Assembly: GCA_900323505.1 (NCBI GenBank)
Contig: OOIN01000038.1
Location: forward strand, 62,001 to 126,000
DNA from: Ustilago trichophora
Taxonomy: Eukaryota > Basidiomycota > Ustilaginomycetes > Ustilaginales > Ustilaginaceae
Direction: 5' to 3'
DNA length: 64,000 bases
The notes beneath the pieces are model-generated. The model had not been told where the DNA came from and did not search any database. It worked only from the letters and a program-made list of their open reading frames with translations. Below are positions 1 through 10,900 of this stretch, one piece after another (the first letter of the stretch is position 1; the number at the start of each line of letters is the position of its first letter). Both the position numbers and the translations under genes were made by a program.

Positions 1-1883
1 GGTCAACCGCCCTCCTCTCCTCCTCACTCGTTACCTTCCTCTACGGGTCAGCGGGGGCATACTGGTTTGCAGCGGGATGCCTAGTCCAGATCTCCGCATT
101 TGCACTGCTCGCAATTCAGAGCAAACTCAAAACGCCTCACGCCCATACCGTGCTCGAAGTGGTCAAGGTGAGATATGGAACATTCGCCCATTGGCTCTAC
201 ATGTTCTTCTGTCTTGCGAACAATCTGATCGCGATTGCGAACATGTTGCTCGGAGCCAGTGCTACCGTATCTGCGTTGACGGGGATGCATATCATCGCAT
301 CGACGTTTTTGCTTCCCGTAGGCGTATGTCTGTATACGATTTCGGGAGGGTTGAAAGCGACATTCCTGACCGATTGGATGCATTCGGTGGCTCTGTTGAT
401 CATCGTTCTTTTCCTCAGCCTCAAGACGATCACCAACGACGCTATCGAGTCTCCAGCTCATCTGTGGGAGCTCGTCAAGGCCGCGAATGTCGACAACCGC
501 ATCAGTGGCAATTACAACGGTAGCGTACTTACCATGACCAGTAAAGGCGGTGTCGAGTTCGGCATCCTGCATACCCTCGGAAACTTCGGCTTGGTAGTCA
601 TGGATTCTTCGTATTGGCAAAAGGCGTACTCTGCCGACATTGCCGCCGCTGTTCCTGGGTACGTCTTGGGAGGAGTGCTCTACTTTGGTCTACCTTGGTG
701 TTTGGGAACGGTGATGGGTCTCGCTGGGTGGTCGATTCAGAACAACCCAATTTGGCCTGCATTTGGACGATCTCTGTCCTCCAAAGAACTATCCGATGGT
801 CTTCCTCTCGCCTATACAGCCCTTGCCGTCGCAGGAAAAGGCGGTGCTGTAGCCGTAGTCATCCTCATCTTTATGGCTGTTACATCCACCACTTCTGCAC
901 AACTCATCGCCGTTTCGTCCATCATATCCTCCGACGTCTATCACACATACATCAAACCAACCGCTAGCGATAAGCAAGTGATCCGAGTCTCCCATCTCGC
1001 ATGTATCGGTTTTGCCATCTTTGCATCTGGCTTTTCCACCATGCTCTTCTACATCGGTATCTCGCTGACGTGGACTCTGTACTTTTTGGGTCTCATCACT
1101 TGTCCCGCTATGGTGACTCTTCCACTTACGGTTCTGTGGAAGAAACAGACTTGGCTTGGCGCAACGATCTCTCCGGTAGTAGGTATGGTAGCAGGGATAG
1201 CTACTTGGTTGGCAACCGCATCAAAGTATGGGAATGGAGTTTTGGACGTTACTACGACGGGGGAATTGTTGCCGTGTATGTGGGGTACGATCGTGGCGGC
1301 TTTTGTACCGGCTATTCTTTCTCCGGTTATCACGTATTTACGTCCAGATCCAGATTTCGCTTGGGAAAGGTTCAACGATATCAAACTCATCCAAGACGAC
1401 TCTTGCTCCTCCAACCTTGACCTTACCCATCTACGCTCTTCGCAGTCCTCCTCGCAGGATGACGATCCTGAAAAGTCCCACCCCGCAACATCCCCCACCC
1501 ACACCTCCTTGGCTTTCACACATGCAGAGCAGCGCTACATGCAAAAACAATCCTACATCGCCGGAATCACAGCTCTCATCCTCTTCCTAGCAGTATGGGT
1601 ACTGTGGCCATTCATCATGTATGCGGCCAAGTACGAGTTTAGCAAACCTTTCTTTGTAGGTTGGATCACCGTTGCTATCATCTGGGCTTTTGCGGCTCTG
1701 TTGATCTTTACTTTCTTGCCGCTGTGGCAAGGTAGGAAGCTCATCGCTCGGATTTTTGTCGGAGTGTTATCCAGGAAGAATGCAAAGACGCCGAATGATG
1801 ATAGAAGGGAAAGCGACGCTACCCAGACAAACAGTGACAGTATCTCGAACGCCAGCGGAGAAGATCACATTCAGCCGCATTAA
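1..1883 (+). CDS. DUR3: Urea transporter DUR3, 5' end outside window
   Basis: This is the 3' portion of a sodium:solute symporter-family urea permease that takes up urea across the plasma membrane. The reading frame is open from base 3 to the stop at 1881-1883 (626 codons), and no start is present, so the N-terminus lies beyond the left edge. About twelve hydrophobic segments are visible. The stretch around HTVLEVVKVRYGTFAH and the block with ALTGMH, ISGGLKATFLTDW match the DUR3 family closely, as known for fungal and plant DUR3. A polar Ser/Asp-rich loop lies near bases 1390-1530, before the last two membrane segments. The cytosolic tail after base 1735 is polar and rich in Asp, Ser and Asn. 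It converges on the kinesin gene with about 260 bp between stops. The family call is firm; urea rather than polyamine as the main substrate is inferred from family. Confidence 0.9.
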   Translation, partial: STALLSSSLVTFLYGSAGAYWFAAGCLVQISAFALLAIQSKLKTPHAHTVLEVVKVRYGTFAHWLYMFFCLANNLIAIANMLLGASATVSALTGMHIIASTFLLPVGVCLYTISGGLKATFLTDWMHSVALLIIVLFLSLKTITNDAIESPAHLWELVKAANVDNRISGNYNGSVLTMTSKGGVEFGILHTLGNFGLVVMDSSYWQKAYSADIAAAVPGYVLGGVLYFGLPWCLGTVMGLAGWSIQNNPIWPAFGRSLSSKELSDGLPLAYTALAVAGKGGAVAVVILIFMAVTSTTSAQLIAVSSIISSDVYHTYIKPTASDKQVIRVSHLACIGFAIFASGFSTMLFYIGISLTWTLYFLGLITCPAMVTLPLTVLWKKQTWLGATISPVVGMVAGIATWLATASKYGNGVLDVTTTGELLPCMWGTIVAAFVPAILSPVITYLRPDPDFAWERFNDIKLIQDDSCSSNLDLTHLRSSQSSSQDDDPEKSHPATSPTHTSLAFTHAEQRYMQKQSYIAGITALILFLAVWVLWPFIMYAAKYEFSKPFFVGWITVAIIWAFAALLIFTFLPLWQGRKLIARIFVGVLSRKNAKTPNDDRRESDATQTNSDSISNASGEDHIQPH

Positions 1884-2144
1884 GAAAAAAATTGGTTACA
1901 TAATACCTCTAGCCATATACTCTTTCCAAGCCTAATCCGCCCTCAACCTCCTTTGACAGTAAAGGTGTGCGTAGGTGTGTGTGAGCGTCTGCACGACGAC
2001 ATCAAACACATTTCTCGCCGACACTTCAAGCCTTCACCTATCGTTGAGCTGCTTCCTGATCCGAAAGTAAAATAAACCCTCTCAAGGCGTCATCACACAC
2101 ATCCACACATCGACCAAGTCTAAACCAAAATTCCCTTCTATCAT

Positions 2145-5100
2145 TCACTCGGCTTCAACAGTAGCAGTAGCAGCATAGAGCGAATCCAAACTCTCCAACC
2201 AACCCGTCATTTCTTTCTCGCTCTCCGCCTGTAGAAAGTAGCTGTTGTTGCTCGTGTACATGCCAAAGACGTTTTCCTTGCCCAACATTCTGGTTAGGTT
2301 TTCGTCGTGTTCGACTCGGACGCTGGAGACGTTTATGACCATGAGTTCGTCCAGTTCGGCGGAGGATTCGTAGACGTAGAGTAGTGGTCGACGGAGGGTG
2401 AACCATCGCCGGGTCCAGTTCTCTTCGAGAGAGGGTGACGAGGCAGGCGGAAGGGAGAGATAGCCTCGTCGGGTGGATTTGTCGCTTCGATTGAGCAGCG
2501 TCACTTGAGCGTTGAGTTTGGGAGGAGGGTTGGTGTAGGAGGAGGTGGAAGATGGGGTGCGAGTTATTTTGGAAGGCGTGGCGATGTTTTCGAGGCCTAA
2601 ACCGGTGGAAGAGGAAGAGGAGGAAAGGGGGGAGAACATAGAAGCCAGCCCACTGGCACCTGGTGTTATTCCAGCTTCAGCATTGACACTCGGCTGTTCA
2701 GCAATCACCACCTGCATCTTCCCATCCCTAACCGCTCTCTTCCACAATCCCAACACCTTGTCCAACAGCTCCTCCTCCCTATCCCGATCCGCCTCACTTA
2801 GCCCCATTCCCATGGCCAGCGGCGGATGACCCTTCAACAACGCCCTGACCCCCTCCACCTCAGCCCTCCTCTCCTCTCCCTTCCTCAACCCTTCATGATC
2901 CCGAACCAAACTTACCCCTCTCGCCTTCCAGCCCCGCAACGCCTCCTGGCCCCTAACATACTTGTTCCCCGTATCCAACCTCCACAGATCCTTCGTCTTC
3001 TTCGTCATCGGCGGAGTCAACTTGACCGCAAACACCCCACTCGTCTTGGTCATAGTCTTTGCACCTTCGATAAAGCTCATCAACCTCCCTGGCGGCTTGG
3101 CATCCCGGGCATTGATCGACACCGCAACATCCATACTGAACGGTACGGGTCCAGCGCACCGGTCCACTTCCACTTCGAAACTCAACCGCATCAACACCCG
3201 ATGCCCACTCGTAGTGGTACGGTTGAGATGGAGGCTGTCGTGAACACTGCTATCCCACCAAGCCCAAAAATGGAGTTCAGAGGTGCCGTTGTTGAGGAAT
3301 TCAACCGTCTGCTGCTTCGTCGGCACTTTCAACTGGACAGTATCCGACGCTTTACCCCCATGGACCCTACCCCTAGCATCCAGCAGGCGCACATCCCCCA
3401 ATTCCACCTTGACCACTTTACTCCACAAAAACTGCCGTCCCGAATCGTGACTCAAGTGAAGCACCAACTTCCTCTGCAACCCTTGACGCAGGAAGAAAGA
3501 GCCTGGATCCAACGCAGATTGCGCCCGCACTGGCACCGGCATATACTCCCCGCTTGCATCCAGCTCGCAGATCTGCACAGAGGCGAGAATATGATGCTTC
3601 TCCTCTCCACGCATCTCGTTCTCCGACAGCCTCTCCTTCAGCGTAGACCCCGTCAACGCCTTCCTCGTCGACCCATCCGCATCCGCACCGTTCGCATGCA
3701 AGGGGGCAAAGTTACCCGGGAGCTGGTCCTCGATGCTCTCCCTTGCACAATCGTGCGCTTCCAAGCCGACCAAATACTGCGGCTTGACCTTGGCATACAG
3801 CTCAATGGGCGCATATCCACCCCTGAGCCACTCGATCGATTCCGGCGTCAACACAAAGGAGAGTGTCCTGCGCAGACGCAGTTCTGCAATCGAATCTTCG
3901 CTGACCAGGTCCACAGGGACCGAGGGGTAGATTTCGTCCTTGCCGAGCGCATTACCTGCGAACGAGCTGAGCTTGACCTGAAGATGGAGGCTGGCAAATT
4001 CGTCTCGTGAGATGCCAGAGACAGAGTCGACCAGGATCTGGAAACCGAGTTTCTGACCCACAGGCAAATCAGCCGCACCGTTGCTGTTGCTGTTGCTGTT
4101 GGTAGAAGAAGGCGTGGGCGAGCTGGGACCCCGCGAAGTGTTTCCGCTTGGCGCCGACAAGCTCCCCGCACCATTCCCCCTGCCTCCCATCGGCACCGGC
4201 GCAAGACTGACAAACTTGAGCGCGACCGAACAGCTCCCGATCTGCTTGCCCGTATGCCTGTCGTGCAGTGGCAGTCTGTACTTTGTCGTAATTTGCCTCG
4301 ACAGCGGGCTTAACGGTACCAGCGTGCTGGCCACAAAGGCATACGTCGGATGCGGAGCCTCGTAGAACGGATCGGACCAGTTGAAATGCTGCGAGTACTC
4401 TGGCTTGTCGACAAATGTATACAAGTTCCGCATCTTTTGCAGACGCTGTTCGAACTTGGGCATCGACCAGACGTAGCATGTCGAATGCACATAGTCGAGC
4501 ACCTTGATGCCCATGCACGGTTTAGCGCACGAGGCAAGATCGGGATCCGAGACATCGTCGAACTCGGTCAGACCCGCAATGGCTTCGACACCAGATGTGG
4601 GCACGGCGAGCGGGAAGTCGTCGACAACGGTATACTGATAGGTGACGCGTTTACCCAGCTCCTTGCTGATCACGTTGGCTTCCTTGACGAGGACCGCTTT
4701 GGAGAGCGCATCTTCGGCCATCGACACCTTGGTGTGTGCCTTCCACTTGGCGAGCGTTTTCTTGAGCAGTGCCTTTTGCGAGTCAGTGTACTCGATCGGC
4801 CCATCGCCCAAACTTGGGGATCCATTGGCCATGCGCGTAAACTTTTCTTCATACTCCTTGACCTTGGCTCTGAGCGACTCTGTCTCTCGGTGACTCGCCA
4901 CCACAGCCGGCGACGAAGCAGCATTGTTGCTGTAAGGGCTCTCCTTCATCGGGGTGCCCGCACCGAACCGCATCGAACCCATCTCGCTTCCCGCCTGGCT
5001 CCAAGGATCGATGCTGGTGTCGTCCGTCATAGCTCCATAAGAGTAAGGCCTAACAACAGAGCTCGCTGACTCGCTCGCATTGTCGTCGAAGAGACTCGCT

Positions 5101-7163
5101 CTGCTTTCTGGCCTTCCTAGCACGCTTCCCATCGACTTTTTGGATCGGGCGCGCGAGATGTCCTCAAAGAGCTTCTCGAGATCCTCCTCGTTGAGGTTGT
5201 CAAAGTTGACGTTTTGACCGTTGAGCTTGGCCATGGCGTACTCGCGGCGGGCGTAGGTCCAATCGACATCGCCTGATGCAGGAGAATCGGGACGGGTGGA
5301 GGGAAGATCGCCGTCGACGAGCGTCTCGTTCTGTGCTTCTCCCGTAGAGAGTGCCAGTGTGGACCGAACACGATCTCTGGCCTTTCGCACCTCTTCGGGA
5401 TGGTTGAAGCGAAAGACGTGAAAGTCACCTAGGATGACTCTGTAACCCGACCGCAAACGTTTTGGCTCGTCCGGATTGAGACGCTTACCGTTGACCATGG
5501 TCATGCTCTCGCCCATGGCTGTGACTGTCACCACGCCGTCTTGATGCTCAAACATGCAGTGCTTGGCCAAGATCTTGGTGCCGCTGAGCTTGATGTGCAC
5601 ATCCGCGCCGCTCTCGAGATTGCCTACCAGTGTCTGCCCAGGCTTGATCTGGTAGATCAGACACTCGGACATCAAAGGATCCTCGTTGAGATTGACCAGA
5701 TGGGGCAGCTTCTTGGGTGTATGGACACCAACGTTGCCCTTGTCCACGCTGATGCCCAGCTCCTCGAGTGCCTTTTCTCGTTCCTTTTGGATCTCTTGCG
5801 TCTTTGCGAGCTTCTCCTCCCAGGATTCGTTGAGACTGGACATGATCTTTTCGCTCTGCTCGAGCTGTTCTTGCAATGCGGCTTTGGTGACGGTCTTGAT
5901 CTCGCCGGATTTGGTCTGGTATCGCACGACCTGCTTCTCGGGCGGTATTGATGGATCCCAACTGCTCTCCCCGTCAATGCCACCGCCGCCGGCAACGCGG
6001 GTACGAAGAAGTTCGAGTTCTTCCTTGAGCTCTCGGATGAGCTTGGCGTTGGGATCCTCGTTGACGACGGCCTTGTTCTTGATCTTCTTGGCCTGATCGG
6101 CGTATCGAAGCGTACTGAGCGTCTCCTCGTAATCAGCCGGCGAGATGGCGGCAATCATGGCAGTTTTCGAGTTACCTCCCAAACTATCCTTGAGCAACCA
6201 CGTCAGCACAGAGTCTCGATAGGGTACGAAGCTGTCTAAGCTGGCCGCTTTTGATTTCTTGGCGCCCTTGGCTGGCTCTGGAGCGGCACTTGCTATTGCC
6301 AGCGCCGCAATGACTTTACCGAGAGTCGTGAGCGATCGGTTGATATTGGCACCTTCCTTGAGCCTAGCACCTGTCGCACCGGTGGAATTGGCTCTTTCGG
6401 AACCTGCCAAATCGACGAGCGAGATGCGTGATACCTTTTCTGCCTCGAGTTTTGTCTGAACATCGAAACGTTTTTGCGTGAGCACGAGCGTGAAGACGGC
6501 ATGCGATCTTGAACTGGTCTCGTTCATATTGGTGGCAGCCACGGTTCTAGCCTTGTTGCCTTCGTCCATAAGATTTTCGATGTCGCGAAAGCTGCCAACG
6601 ACCAGCTTGCTGAGATCTTCGACATAAGGACCCAGAGACGGATGTTCTCGCACCTTGAGATTGCCCTTGTTTTTGGGATTGAGCAAGTCGCGAACTTTCT
6701 CGTTGTAGATCTCGATGTAGCTGACCTCTACGCTGATTTTGAGGTTCTCATCGGCGGCTGTCTTGTCTCGGATATCATCGAAGAGGCGAGAGCAGGTGAG
6801 AGGGATCAGACCTTTGGCTTCGGCGTAGCCAACCATGGAATGCGACTTGCCGGAACCGGTCTGACCATAGGCAAAGACACAGGTGTTGAAACCGTTGAAA
6901 GCATGTTCGAGGAGCTCGACACCGATGTACTGGAAGAGGGTGTTTTGTTCGGTGTTCTCGTCGTAGGCACGATCGAAGGAGAAGGGCATAGACTTTTTCT
7001 TGGTCGCTTTTGTGTTTTCTCGACTGTCGCCTTCCGAAGGTGGTTGGAGTACGAGTTGGTGGTCATCGACGAATTCGATCAGGTTGGATGCGCCACGATT
7101 GCGCTCTCGCGAGTTCATGGGACGACATCGTACCACGACCTTGATGTTGCCCGAGTCGGCCAT
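2145..7163 (-). CDS. kin3: Kinesin-3 (Unc104/KIF1A type) motor
   Basis: A 1,672-aa plus-end-directed kinesin-3. In smut hyphae the orthologous motor carries early endosomes along microtubules (established for Ustilago maydis Kin3). The start is the ATG at 7161-7163 (MADSGNIKVVVRCRP), because the frame upstream has no ATG. The motor domain covers residues 6-365: P-loop GQTGSGKS at 100-107, switch I NETSSRSH at 214-221, switch II DLAGSE at 251-256. A lysine-containing loop 12 (about 300-306) precedes FVPYRDSVLTWLL. An FHA domain follows at about 500-580, then the KIF1B/DUF3694-type stalk region, and a C-terminal PH domain at about 1565-1665 with the WTRRWFTLRRP strand, which binds phosphoinositides on cargo. 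The length agrees with full-length family members, and no breaks are seen. Confidence 0.95.
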   Translation of the reverse strand: MADSGNIKVVVRCRPMNSRERNRGASNLIEFVDDHQLVLQPPSEGDSRENTKATKKKSMPFSFDRAYDENTEQNTLFQYIGVELLEHAFNGFNTCVFAYGQTGSGKSHSMVGYAEAKGLIPLTCSRLFDDIRDKTAADENLKISVEVSYIEIYNEKVRDLLNPKNKGNLKVREHPSLGPYVEDLSKLVVGSFRDIENLMDEGNKARTVAATNMNETSSRSHAVFTLVLTQKRFDVQTKLEAEKVSRISLVDLAGSERANSTGATGARLKEGANINRSLTTLGKVIAALAIASAAPEPAKGAKKSKAASLDSFVPYRDSVLTWLLKDSLGGNSKTAMIAAISPADYEETLSTLRYADQAKKIKNKAVVNEDPNAKLIRELKEELELLRTRVAGGGGIDGESSWDPSIPPEKQVVRYQTKSGEIKTVTKAALQEQLEQSEKIMSSLNESWEEKLAKTQEIQKEREKALEELGISVDKGNVGVHTPKKLPHLVNLNEDPLMSECLIYQIKPGQTLVGNLESGADVHIKLSGTKILAKHCMFEHQDGVVTVTAMGESMTMVNGKRLNPDEPKRLRSGYRVILGDFHVFRFNHPEEVRKARDRVRSTLALSTGEAQNETLVDGDLPSTRPDSPASGDVDWTYARREYAMAKLNGQNVNFDNLNEEDLEKLFEDISRARSKKSMGSVLGRPESRASLFDDNASESASSVVRPYSYGAMTDDTSIDPWSQAGSEMGSMRFGAGTPMKESPYSNNAASSPAVVASHRETESLRAKVKEYEEKFTRMANGSPSLGDGPIEYTDSQKALLKKTLAKWKAHTKVSMAEDALSKAVLVKEANVISKELGKRVTYQYTVVDDFPLAVPTSGVEAIAGLTEFDDVSDPDLASCAKPCMGIKVLDYVHSTCYVWSMPKFEQRLQKMRNLYTFVDKPEYSQHFNWSDPFYEAPHPTYAFVASTLVPLSPLSRQITTKYRLPLHDRHTGKQIGSCSVALKFVSLAPVPMGGRGNGAGSLSAPSGNTSRGPSSPTPSSTNSNSNSNGAADLPVGQKLGFQILVDSVSGISRDEFASLHLQVKLSSFAGNALGKDEIYPSVPVDLVSEDSIAELRLRRTLSFVLTPESIEWLRGGYAPIELYAKVKPQYLVGLEAHDCARESIEDQLPGNFAPLHANGADADGSTRKALTGSTLKERLSENEMRGEEKHHILASVQICELDASGEYMPVPVRAQSALDPGSFFLRQGLQRKLVLHLSHDSGRQFLWSKVVKVELGDVRLLDARGRVHGGKASDTVQLKVPTKQQTVEFLNNGTSELHFWAWWDSSVHDSLHLNRTTTSGHRVLMRLSFEVEVDRCAGPVPFSMDVAVSINARDAKPPGRLMSFIEGAKTMTKTSGVFAVKLTPPMTKKTKDLWRLDTGNKYVRGQEALRGWKARGVSLVRDHEGLRKGEERRAEVEGVRALLKGHPPLAMGMGLSEADRDREEELLDKVLGLWKRAVRDGKMQVVIAEQPSVNAEAGITPGASGLASMFSPLSSSSSSTGLGLENIATPSKITRTPSSTSSYTNPPPKLNAQVTLLNRSDKSTRRGYLSLPPASSPSLEENWTRRWFTLRRPLLYVYESSAELDELMVINVSSVRVEHDENLTRMLGKENVFGMYTSNNSYFLQAESEKEMTGWLESLDSLYAATATVEAE

Positions 7164-7956
7164 GGTGGCTGACTGTCGAAGGTATGTTGACCTTGACTGT
7201 GTTGAGCTGAAAGATGGATCGGCACCAGCACAGCCGAGGGTCTGCAATCAGGCGGAATCCTTCGACACGGGTGTTGGCTGCGGTGCCTGATCAAGGTTGG
7301 AAGACTAGGAGAGAAGCGTTTTGCAGCTTTTAGCTATGCTCTAATGATGGCGGTGGATAGTTTGTGCTGACGCTGGATGCATGAAAGACCTGAAGCAAGA
7401 TGCAAAGTGGTGAAAGCGATTCTCGGTTGATGTGAAATGAAGTTGTGTCTGGATGAGAAAAATGCTGGGTGGTGGGGTATCAAATGAGTGTGTGCTGTGT
7501 CTGCTCCGAATTCGTGAGGTGTATGCTCTCGTATGAGCTGCTGATGATGATGATGAAAGTCGAAAGGAAGGATGTGGATGTGAGAGTAGTGTCAAGGAAA
7601 GGGTCTGAACTGAGCAGTTGGACGGTGTGTGTGTGTGTTTCTCGGCTGCGTGTTGCGTGTGTGTTGTGTGTGCCTTTTGAAAGCCGACACACACGCGAGC
7701 AGCCAAATTGTGATTTACGTTCCGTCTTTTTGGCGGAAAGCGTCTGTGCACATGCAATTTGTGCCCAAAGAAAAGCGTGGCTCAAGGAGTGTTGGCCCCA
7801 TCATCACTCTATCCTCCTCTCCAACAGTGAGACCCTGTCCGATCCAAGTTTGGTAGAAAACTAGCAAAGTAGCATTCGATCGAATGAGTCTGGATACAAA
7901 TACAAAACAGCAAAACGTATATACACAACGTACAAAAATCTGTGCAGAGGAGCCAA
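7164..7956. other. Intergenic spacer, kinesin promoter side
   Basis: 793 bp between the kinesin start and the stop of the PPR/methyltransferase gene, both on the minus strand. It should hold the kinesin promoter and 5' UTR and the terminator of the upstream gene. Short TG/CA runs occur at about 7625-7680. Open frames here are under 140 codons, low in complexity, and overlap each other on both strands; none looks like a protein. Confidence 0.6.
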
Positions 7957-10900
7957 CTACTTCTTGTTCTTGCCGTCGGAAGTGGTCTCTGACATGGAGC
8001 TCATCCACTGTTTCTGCATTTCGCTTTCGATCTGCTGTTGAACGTCTCCCTCCTGTCCCGCAAGAACATCCTTCAGGCTAGACTTGGCACTTCCTCTCTT
8101 GAGCGGTTTCGGTTGGGTGGGCGCTGGGCTCCATCCGATCAAAAAGATCAACTGGAACGTCGCTGGTACTCCTTCACCCTGCTCCTCTCCACCACCAGAA
8201 AATCCGTGCAGAGCTTCGTAGATCGCACCAGCAGCCAGCATGGTATCCCTTCTCAACTGTCCCCTTCGGTTGATCACCGCATTCGACTCTCCCATGTCCC
8301 TCAAATCATGCATCAACTCGTACATGCTCGGATACCCCACCGACACCTCATCCACATCCACCGTCGGAATCGTAAACCCGGCCCTAGACAACAGAGAAGC
8401 CATATCCCTCGTATCCGCCATCGGCGAGATCCTTGGAGAGATACCTCCCTCCCTCTCCTGTTCTGCCAACTGTAGACTCGTCCTCAACTCAAACAGCGTA
8501 TCACCTCCACAGAGCCCCGCTATAAAGACTCCGTCTGGCTTGAGCGCACGTCGGATCTGAATCAGCACACCAGGCAGATCGTTGGTCCAGTGCAATCCAC
8601 CACTGACCACGACACAGTCCAGCGAACCTTCTTCGAACGGCAACACCTCTTCGTCCACCACCCGGCGCTCGAACTCGAATCCGAACTGGTCATCCAGATG
8701 ACGATCCCGGTTCAGAAGCGCCTCGCTCGTGTCGCACATGATGATCTTCTTGGTGCCGCATCCTTTAGGGTCCAAGAAGTGGCGAAGGAATCCGGGACCG
8801 GCACCAAGCTCGACGATGGTGGCGAAATCTCGCTTGATATCCTGCACTCGATCGGCCAACGATTCGGCAATGGCACGGCGGACGTAGTCGGTCTGACGGG
8901 ATGCTTCGCCGCGGGTTGAGTCGGCGCCGAATGCGTGGCTGCCGTCCTGCTGGGCGGTGACGGAAGGTCGAATGGCAGCGCGGTCCTTCTGGAGGGTCTT
9001 GGCGGAACGATCAAAGATAGTAAAAGGGCTGTTGGGCTTAGGAGGTCCAGGAGCAGGCGCTGCAGCACCACTGCCAGCCATGGTAGAGGCGTGGCGTACC
9101 GACATGGTGCCAGCGTTGCCAGCGGGGAAAGGAGTTGCGAACGGCGTAGAGTACAAACCGGCATGGCTCAATCGTGGAGATGTCTGGCCGAAAGTGAGTC
9201 GGCTGCTGCCAATTTGACGCAAAGCCTCGGTGTCCTCGGTGGCAGCAGCGGCATGGTTGGCAGTCGAAGCGATGTCTTCGGAAACCAGTGCACGCGCGCG
9301 GATGATCAATGCTGGCGGGAAAGCACGTGCCTCCATACGGTCGACCAGAGCCGCAGCGCGATCAGCATGACCATGGCTCAGCTCGGCACGGATCATAGCC
9401 TCGTACGTCGAAGGCTCGCGCTGCACCGATCCGAAGGGGTTCTCACCGCCAACGACACCAGCCGCAGCGGTCACAGGCGACGACGACGAAGGAGAGACAG
9501 CAGATGCATCAGCCGAAGCCGGCGCACCAGCACCATGAGCACGTGGCGGGTGGTTACCCACCGCAGCCACACCAGCAGCTGGCTCGCTCATGCTCTCGAA
9601 CAGCGCACGAGCCTCGTTGAGACCCGCCTCGCCCTCTTCCATCGAGAAACCCCTGATCAGCAAGTTGGCCACGTACGCAGTCATCTGGATCCCAGCCTGC
9701 TTCATCCTCTCCAAATGCGGGCGCATCAAATCCGTCCTGTTGTGAGCGACAAACACAGCCAGCAGCGCTTCGAACGCCACCGCATCGGGCAAGCTCGCCC
9801 CATCCTTTCCAGTCATGTTGGAAGGATGCGATGCGATCGAGTCAAACGTAGCAATCGCACGATCAACATCGTTCAACATGCAACCGTAACAGTTGATCAA
9901 CGAAGCCCAGTGCGTACCTTGCACCGACACCGACGGATTGGCGACCAGCTCGGCGAACATCTTCTCCATCTCCTGTGGCTGTACGGGTTCGATAGCGCCA
10001 AACAGGTCCAGCAGCAGCTTGTACGTGTGTGCGCTTGGCTCGACGCGCGCAGCGATCATCTTGCGGTAGTAGACGAGCGCCTTTTCGCGATCGGGGACGC
10101 TTTGGATGAAGAACTGCATCATGGTGTTGTACGGTGGGACGCGCGGCTTGAAGGCGGGATCGCGCTCCATGCGCTCAAACAGGTGGACCGCACGTTGCTC
10201 GTCACCGATACGTGTGCAGGCGTTGATGACGGCTCCGTAGGTAACACTGGTCGGCTTGATGCGCAGGTTGAGCGTCATCTCGTCAAACAGCTGCAGAGCT
10301 CGGTCCGCCTTGCGTGCGCGAGAGAGCTTAGAGATAACCGTGTTGAACAGATAGGCAGAAGGGCGGACACCGAAGCGTTGCGATTCGTCAAAGAGTTCCT
10401 GGGCGATAGAGGCGTCGTCGGTGGTGTCACGGATGGTAGCGATAAGTGCAGCGTACGAAGTCGAAGTGGGTGCGCCACCAGCGGCGATAATGCGGTGACG
10501 GTGCGTAGTGGCTGCCTCTGGTCGACCGGCATGGCTGAGAGCCTGGATCATAGCATCCTCAACGACAAACCAAGCGTTCGACTGCCAGGTAAGATCTCCA
10601 ACCAAAGCGTGCAGAACGTGCTGGGCCATAGCATACAGCTCCTCAACGCGGTCCACGTCACCAAGGCGACCGAAAGCACCAATCAAGACGGCAAGACCTT
10701 CAGGATGAGCAAAGTTGCCGACCTTCATCTGCTCGAGCACCTCGCCGTAGACGCGAGGCGCTTCGTTCTGTCCCGAGGGACGCGCGAGCGACATCAGAGT
10801 CTGACCGAAATCGGTGTCGATAACCTGAACGGGCGGGAAAGAGAACGAAGGCAGAGTGGATCCAGTAGAAAGTGTCGGTGCGGGCAAATCTTGGCGGTGG

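Noticed and set aside
2826..4010. 394-codon plus-strand frame opposite the kinesin gene
   Set aside because: Antisense of the kinesin stalk; the peptide is Pro/His/Arg/Leu-rich without conserved motifs.
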